A stretch of 27,935 bases of DNA from JAAKFL01 sp964629645 (GTDB lineage: Bacteria > Chlamydiota > Chlamydiia > Chlamydiales > SLFE01), in contig CAZVSU010000029.1 of the NCBI GenBank assembly GCA_964629645.1, positions 1-27,935 of the forward strand, given 5' to 3'. Shown in pieces: positions 23,845 through 27,935 of the stretch. The notes beneath the pieces were generated by a model, which was not told the origin of the DNA, did no database searches, and worked only from the letters and a program-made list of their open reading frames with translations. How positions within the stretch are numbered: the first letter of the stretch is position 1; each line of letters opens with the position of its first letter. The position numbers and the translations under genes are program-made.

Positions 23845-24339
23845 TCAATTCAATTTTTTTCGTTTATTTTCAGAAAGCTCATCGGCATATGAGGTCGCGA
23901 TCAGCGTTCCAATATTACCAGTCAGGACTGAGACGCAAAAGGCCGTAAAAATCGGCATATGAAAAAGGCAGACGAAAAAAAAGAAGACGCAGGCTGTCGG
24001 TACACCTCTTAAGCGCCAAATTTCTTCTATGACCTGTATAATGCGTCTGAGCTCTTCGGGAATTTGGTCGTTCATTTGCCTCACAGCAAAACCGCCGGCA
24101 CTCCCGCTGATAAGGCCAAGAGCTGTCGTCCATGGCGCAGTCCAAAGTTGAAATCCTGCGTATAAAGAGCCGGACACTTTATCGATATGTTGTATCATCA
24201 GCTCATTCAGTTTGTGATCGGCAATGGTATTTTTTGCCTCTATCAGTTTTCTCTCTGAGCCTTCGAGAAACAGCTGTCCTTTTGTCTTCGGTTTAGGTTG
24301 AGGAAAAAAATAGCTGTAGCCACCTTTCAAAGCGTCCAT
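23845..24339 (-). CDS. hypothetical membrane protein with a bilobed hydrophobic region, 164 aa
   Basis: A soluble Lys/Glu-rich N-terminus is followed by weakly hydrophobic ALGLISGSAGGF and then by two close spans within GVPTACVFFFFVCLFHMP and TAFCVSVLTGNIGTLIA (about 112-150), separated by only a few residues. A basic tail ends it. This is compatible with an inclusion-membrane-type protein, though not diagnostic. AAGGAGG precedes the ATG at ideal distance, the best ribosome binding site in the window. It lies 119 bases downstream of gatB on the same strand. Confidence 0.7.
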   Translation of the reverse strand: MDALKGGYSYFFPQPKPKTKGQLFLEGSERKLIEAKNTIADHKLNELMIQHIDKVSGSLYAGFQLWTAPWTTALGLISGSAGGFAVRQMNDQIPEELRRIIQVIEEIWRLRGVPTACVFFFFVCLFHMPIFTAFCVSVLTGNIGTLIATSYADELSENKRKKLN

Positions 24340-24458
24340 ATAAACCTCCTTAAAGAAAGGATTACCTTACCGAGATGTTGTGATTACTGTCCAATATTTC
24401 CTATGAGTGCGGCGATCAGCAATCGGAAGGATCGCTTTCTTTTGGCATTAAGAGGCGA

Positions 24459-25916
24459 TTATTGCTGAATTTTTTTATTGAGCAGCTCGTTGACCACTTT
24501 GGGGTTTGCTTTACCCCGTGTCATTTTCATGACCTGTCCGATCAGGAAGGCGAGCGCTTTTTGCTTGCCGTTGAGGTAGTCTTGAACCGAATCGGGATTT
24601 TCGCCGAGAATTTTGTCGATCATCCCTTCCAGTTCTCCTGTATCGCTTAAGGGCTGGTAATCGGGATTTTCCTTAATGATTGCCTCGGGTCCTTTTTCGG
24701 GATGGGCCACCATCTCATCAGCAATTTGTTTCGCCATGCGTCCCGTGATGGTGCCGTCATCGATAAAATTGACCAATGCGGCCACATCTTTTGCCGGGAT
24801 GCCCGAGTCAAGAATGCTTTTTCCCGACTCTTTAAAACGGCCTGCAAACTCAACGATCAGCCAGTTGCAGAGGCTTCGTCCGTTCGAGCAGGTTTCAAGG
24901 GCGGTTTCGAAATAGTCGGCAAGGGGCTTGTCGCTCGTCAAAATAAAGGCGCTTTCCGGCGCAAGGCCGAGCTCTTTGACGTAGCGGCGCTCTCTTTGAA
25001 GGGGAAGTTCGGGAAGCTCAGAACGAATTTTTTCGATGTACGCGTCTGTCAAGACGATGGGGACAAGATCGGGTTCGGGAAAGTAGCGGTAATCTTCGGA
25101 ATACTCCTTGCGGCGCATCAAAACGGTCTGCTTGAGATCTGGATCCCACCGATAGGTCTCTTGTTTGATGACGTCGCCGGGGCTTTTGCCTGGCGCCGAT
25201 TCGTAGGCGGCAATTTGCCGCTTCACTTCCGACTGGATCGCTAAGTGCATAAAGGAAAAGGAGTTCATGTTTTTGATTTCAACTTTATTGCGCAGTTCCT
25301 TTTCTCCTCGGAGCCTGACCGAAATATTGACATCAAAGCGGAGCGACCCCTCCTGCATGTTGCAGTCGGAGGCGTCGAGGTACTGCAAGATCGCTTTGAT
25401 TGCCATCGCATACGCGACGGCTTGGTCAGCGCTGTGGATGCAAGGTTCGGAAACAATTTCAATCAAAGGGACGCCGGCTCGATTGTAGTCGACCCCTGCG
25501 AATGAACCAAAATGGGTGAGTTTACCGGCGTCGTCTTCGAGGTGGACGCGGTTGACGGCAAAAACCATTTCTTCCCCTTCGACTTCGGCGATGACCTCTC
25601 CGCCCCAGATGATGGGTTCGTCAAATTGGGTGATCTGAAAATTGCGGGGGCTGTCGGGATAAAAATATGACTTGCGGTCGAATTTTGAAAAGCGGGCCAC
25701 CTCTCCGTTGATCGCGCAGCCGAACTGCACGGCCTTTTTGACGGCTTCTTTATTGAGGACCGGCAGGGCTCCCGGCATTCCTGTGCACACTTCCGTGATG
25801 TTTGTGTTCGGCTCATCGCCAAATCGATTGGGGGCAGAGCTGAATAGTTTCGATTTTGTGTTGAGTTCCGAATGGATTTCGAGTCCTATGACAACATCCC
25901 ACTCTTGCTTGGTCAT
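24459..25916 (-). CDS. gatB: aspartyl/glutamyl-tRNA amidotransferase subunit B
   Basis: The 485-residue subunit activates misacylated Glu-tRNA-Gln (and Asp-tRNA-Asn) for amidation with ammonia from GatA. Family blocks present are IGLEIHSELNTKSKLFS, DRKSYFYPDSPRNFQITQ, LRFDVNISVR, VEIKNMNSF and YFPEPDLVPI, plus a C-terminal YqeY-like helical domain (IGQVMKMTRGKANPKVVNELL). Length is normal. Its ATG overlaps the gatA stop as ATGA, so it is translated by coupling. Confidence 0.97.
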   Translation of the reverse strand: MTKQEWDVVIGLEIHSELNTKSKLFSSAPNRFGDEPNTNITEVCTGMPGALPVLNKEAVKKAVQFGCAINGEVARFSKFDRKSYFYPDSPRNFQITQFDEPIIWGGEVIAEVEGEEMVFAVNRVHLEDDAGKLTHFGSFAGVDYNRAGVPLIEIVSEPCIHSADQAVAYAMAIKAILQYLDASDCNMQEGSLRFDVNISVRLRGEKELRNKVEIKNMNSFSFMHLAIQSEVKRQIAAYESAPGKSPGDVIKQETYRWDPDLKQTVLMRRKEYSEDYRYFPEPDLVPIVLTDAYIEKIRSELPELPLQRERRYVKELGLAPESAFILTSDKPLADYFETALETCSNGRSLCNWLIVEFAGRFKESGKSILDSGIPAKDVAALVNFIDDGTITGRMAKQIADEMVAHPEKGPEAIIKENPDYQPLSDTGELEGMIDKILGENPDSVQDYLNGKQKALAFLIGQVMKMTRGKANPKVVNELLNKKIQQ

Positions 25917-27376
25917 TTCGCGATCTCCGGAAGTGTGTTGTGTAGGTCTGCCGTTTTCTCAAAAGCGGCAGCAGCGTCAAAAACAAGCGCATCCCCTTTT
26001 TGAGGCCCTATGAATTGAAGGCCGAAGGGCTTGTCGGCCTCCAAAAACCCGCACGGCAGACTTATGGAAGGAACCCCGGCGAGGTTGCTGCCGACGGTGT
26101 AGATATCCTCGAGGTACATCTGCAGGGGATCCTTGATTGATCCTAGCTCAAAGTGTCCGTTAGGAGAGGATGGCAAAGTGATGAGGTCGCACGCTTGAAA
26201 TGCCTTTTCGAATTGCTCGATCATGAGAGTGCGGACTGACTGCGCTTTTTTGTAGTAGGCGTCTTGGTAGCCGGCAGACAAGACGTAAGTCCCCAGCATG
26301 ATGCGCCTTTTGACCTCGGGCCCGAATCCTTCGTCTTTTGAAAGGTCGTAGATTTGGTCCAGCGTCTCGGCATTTTTGGACCTTACGCCGTAGCGGATTC
26401 CGTCAAAACGGGCCAAGTTGGTCGACGCTTCGGCTGTGGCCAGTATGTAGTAGATGGCAATCGCGTAGTTGAGAAGGCTTAAGTCGACATCGACAATCTC
26501 GGCCCCAAGCGACTTCATTGTCTTCACTGCCTGCTCAAACAGGTCGCGTGGCGGCCCTGTCAATTTCTCGAGGAAAGAGTGGGGGATGCCGATCTTCATC
26601 CCCTTGAAATCGACAGCTCCGTCGAGCCGGTCAACAAGCGGCTCGGGTCCTTCCGGAATGCTTGTCGAATCGCGTTCGCAGTGACGTCCGAGAACTTCCA
26701 TCAATAGGGCGGCGTCGCCCGCATTTGCGGCCAGGGGACCGATTTGATCAAGCGATGAACCGAAAGCGACAAGACCATACCTCGACACTCTGCCGTAAGT
26801 CGGTTTGAACCCCGTGATGCCGCATAAGGCGGCGGGCTGGCGGATTGAGCCGCCTGTATCGGAGCCGAGGGCAAGAGGCACGAGTCTTGCCGCGACAGCC
26901 GCTGCCGATCCGCCGGACGAGCCTCCCGGTGCGCACGATAAATTCCAAGGATTGCGTGTCGGAAAAAAGCTGGAATTTTCTGTTGACGACCCCATGGCAA
27001 ACTCGTCGAGATTGGTTTTCCCGATGATGATGCCATCTTCGCTTTCGATTAATTGAGTGACAGTGGCGTCAAACGGGGCGACAAAATTGGTCAGGAACTG
27101 CGACCCGCAGGTTGTTTTGACCCCTTTCAAATGGATGTTGTCTTTTAAGGCGATCGGAAGACCCGCCAATTTGCCGAGCGGCTTGCCTGTGCTTCTTTTT
27201 TGATCGAGCTTAGCCGCCTTCTCCAACGATCTTTCTGTCAGGACCTCTAGGAATGCGCCAATTTCAGGATTCAGCGTCTCAATTCTTTTCAAAAAGTGTT
27301 CGGTGATGTCTTTTGCGCTGAGTTCTCCTTCAATGAATTGACGGTGGAGCGCGCGCGCTGTGAGGGTATGCATCAT
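25913..27376 (-). CDS. gatA: aspartyl/glutamyl-tRNA amidotransferase subunit A
   Basis: The 487-residue amidase subunit releases ammonia from glutamine. The Ser-cisSer-Lys triad is complete: Lys78 in PIALKDNI, Ser153 in CAPGGSSGGSA and Ser177 in GSDTGGSIRQPA. LQMYLEDIYTVGSNLAGVPSISLP near the C-terminus is also typical. Two consecutive ATG codons begin the gene; the first overlaps the gatC stop as ATGA. Middle gene of the gatC-gatA-gatB operon. Confidence 0.97.
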   Translation of the reverse strand: MMHTLTARALHRQFIEGELSAKDITEHFLKRIETLNPEIGAFLEVLTERSLEKAAKLDQKRSTGKPLGKLAGLPIALKDNIHLKGVKTTCGSQFLTNFVAPFDATVTQLIESEDGIIIGKTNLDEFAMGSSTENSSFFPTRNPWNLSCAPGGSSGGSAAAVAARLVPLALGSDTGGSIRQPAALCGITGFKPTYGRVSRYGLVAFGSSLDQIGPLAANAGDAALLMEVLGRHCERDSTSIPEGPEPLVDRLDGAVDFKGMKIGIPHSFLEKLTGPPRDLFEQAVKTMKSLGAEIVDVDLSLLNYAIAIYYILATAEASTNLARFDGIRYGVRSKNAETLDQIYDLSKDEGFGPEVKRRIMLGTYVLSAGYQDAYYKKAQSVRTLMIEQFEKAFQACDLITLPSSPNGHFELGSIKDPLQMYLEDIYTVGSNLAGVPSISLPCGFLEADKPFGLQFIGPQKGDALVFDAAAAFEKTADLHNTLPEIAK

Positions 27377-27681
27377 GGCGAGTCCTTCTTTTTGATCACT
27401 GTGGGCACTTTGATCAATCCACTGATTTGTTCGGGAGCGTTCGCGAGAAAGGTCTCTCGGGGAAGGGTCTCCTTGACCGCATCCTCCCGCATCACATTCT
27501 GCATCTCTTTCAACACATGGTTGCAGGGAGGGACGTTCGCAGTGTCCACCTCTCCGAGCTGCTCGACATACCCTAAAATGTCTTTCAAATCGTGGAGAAG
27601 AGCCGTGATTTCTTCCTCGGTACAGCCAATTCGGCAGAGTTCCGAGATTTTTTTGACGGTATCGCGGGTTAAATCGGCCAT
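27373..27681 (-). CDS. gatC: aspartyl/glutamyl-tRNA amidotransferase subunit C
   Basis: The 102-residue subunit stabilises GatA-GatB. It shows the family pattern of an N-terminal helix (VKKISELCRIGCTEEEITALLHDL split here), then LGYVEQLGEVDTANVPP and a C-terminal arm LPRETFLANAPE. GAGG lies about five bases before the ATG. It is the first gene of the operon and 62 bases separate its ATG from the 3' edge of a good promoter's -35 region. Confidence 0.93.
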   Translation of the reverse strand: MADLTRDTVKKISELCRIGCTEEEITALLHDLKDILGYVEQLGEVDTANVPPCNHVLKEMQNVMREDAVKETLPRETFLANAPEQISGLIKVPTVIKKKDSP

Positions 27682-27715
27682 TTTTGCCTCAAATTTTAAG
27701 ATCTTAAGTTAAAAG

Positions 27716-27744
27716 ATCATACTCCTTCTGAAAAATATTCGCAA
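27716..27744 (-). promoter_or_regulatory. sigma70-type promoter for gatCAB, with a palindrome at the start site
   Basis: On the minus strand TTGCGA (27744-27739) and TATGAT (27721-27716) are 17 bases apart, placing transcription start near 27709. Immediately downstream the perfect palindrome TTAAGATCTTAA (27707-27696) lies in the leader, a possible operator. Confidence 0.5.
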
Positions 27745-27935
27745 TAGGGCACTTGAGGATGTCCCCTAATTCTTCATATTATGCGGTCAATTATGTGAAA
27801 ATCATTAATTATTCCCGTATTTGCCGAAGAGACCATCAACATAAATGCCCTGACACCTGCCCTCAAGTAAGAATCACCTCGCGAACGGGTCACAACGTCT
27901 CATATTTCACTCACAGCAAGTAAATAGTTAAATTT
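27745..27935. other. intergenic end of window, no gene seen
   Basis: About 190 AT-rich bases without a supported reading frame or RNA gene. Near 27759 it contains GTCCCCTAA, half of the palindrome at 4147-4164. Confidence 0.4.

Noticed and set aside
24412..24435. GCGATC...GATCGC stem followed by TTTCTTTT, terminator-like on the plus strand
   Set aside because: No plus-strand gene ends nearby; the T run is interrupted and the loop is 12 bases. Left as chance.
1..27935. CRISPR arrays, tRNA or rRNA genes, intact insertion sequences
   Set aside because: No regularly spaced direct repeats, no T-arm plus anticodon-arm pairs outside ssrA and no transposase frames were seen.

Overview
The window looks like chromosomal DNA from a member of the Chlamydiota, probably one of the amoeba-associated environmental lineages rather than a Chlamydia pathogen. 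Three things point there: an unusually large signal peptidase I with a long internal insert, an isoleucyl-tRNA synthetase of the roughly 1035-residue chlamydial type near lepB (I recall the two being neighbours in Chlamydia trachomatis), and a tmRNA whose coding segment begins Ala-Glu-x-Lys and is long. This assignment rests on recognised sequence features, not on a database search.

Layout. Positions 1-2490 hold the end of an AT-richer integrative element: a KHG-motif protein, a tiny Cys-rich ORF, a MerR-type HTH protein, a 54-residue ORF and a large serine recombinase broken by a one-base frameshift. The element abuts the 3' end of ssrA (tmRNA, minus strand, 2458-2874), and the recombinase reading frame finishes inside the tmRNA gene. 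Next come a lipoprotein, a GNAT acetyltransferase and a two-gene split YeeE/YedE (PmpA/PmpB-like) transporter, all on the minus strand. ileS follows on the plus strand. A minus-strand pair follows: lepB and, downstream of it, an unrecognised 561-residue protein with a C-x5-R phosphatase signature like that of phosphoinositide phosphatases.

The roughly 410-base intergenic stretch upstream of lepB contains a cluster of DnaA-box-like 9-mers and is a candidate replication origin or DnaA-controlled region. Genes left of it are mostly on the minus strand and genes right of it mostly on the plus strand.

To the right are a secreted protein and a small coiled-coil lipoprotein, then a pncB-pncA pair for salvage of nicotinamide to nicotinate mononucleotide, a secreted S10-type serine carboxypeptidase, trmB with a translationally coupled unknown gene, a leucine-rich-repeat protein, pgi, and an overlapping trio (unknown C-rich N-terminus protein, yacG, xerD-like recombinase). 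Two small membrane proteins follow. The window ends with a tightly coupled gatC-gatA-gatB operon on the minus strand with a good sigma70-like promoter. No tRNA, rRNA, CRISPR array or intact insertion sequence was seen.
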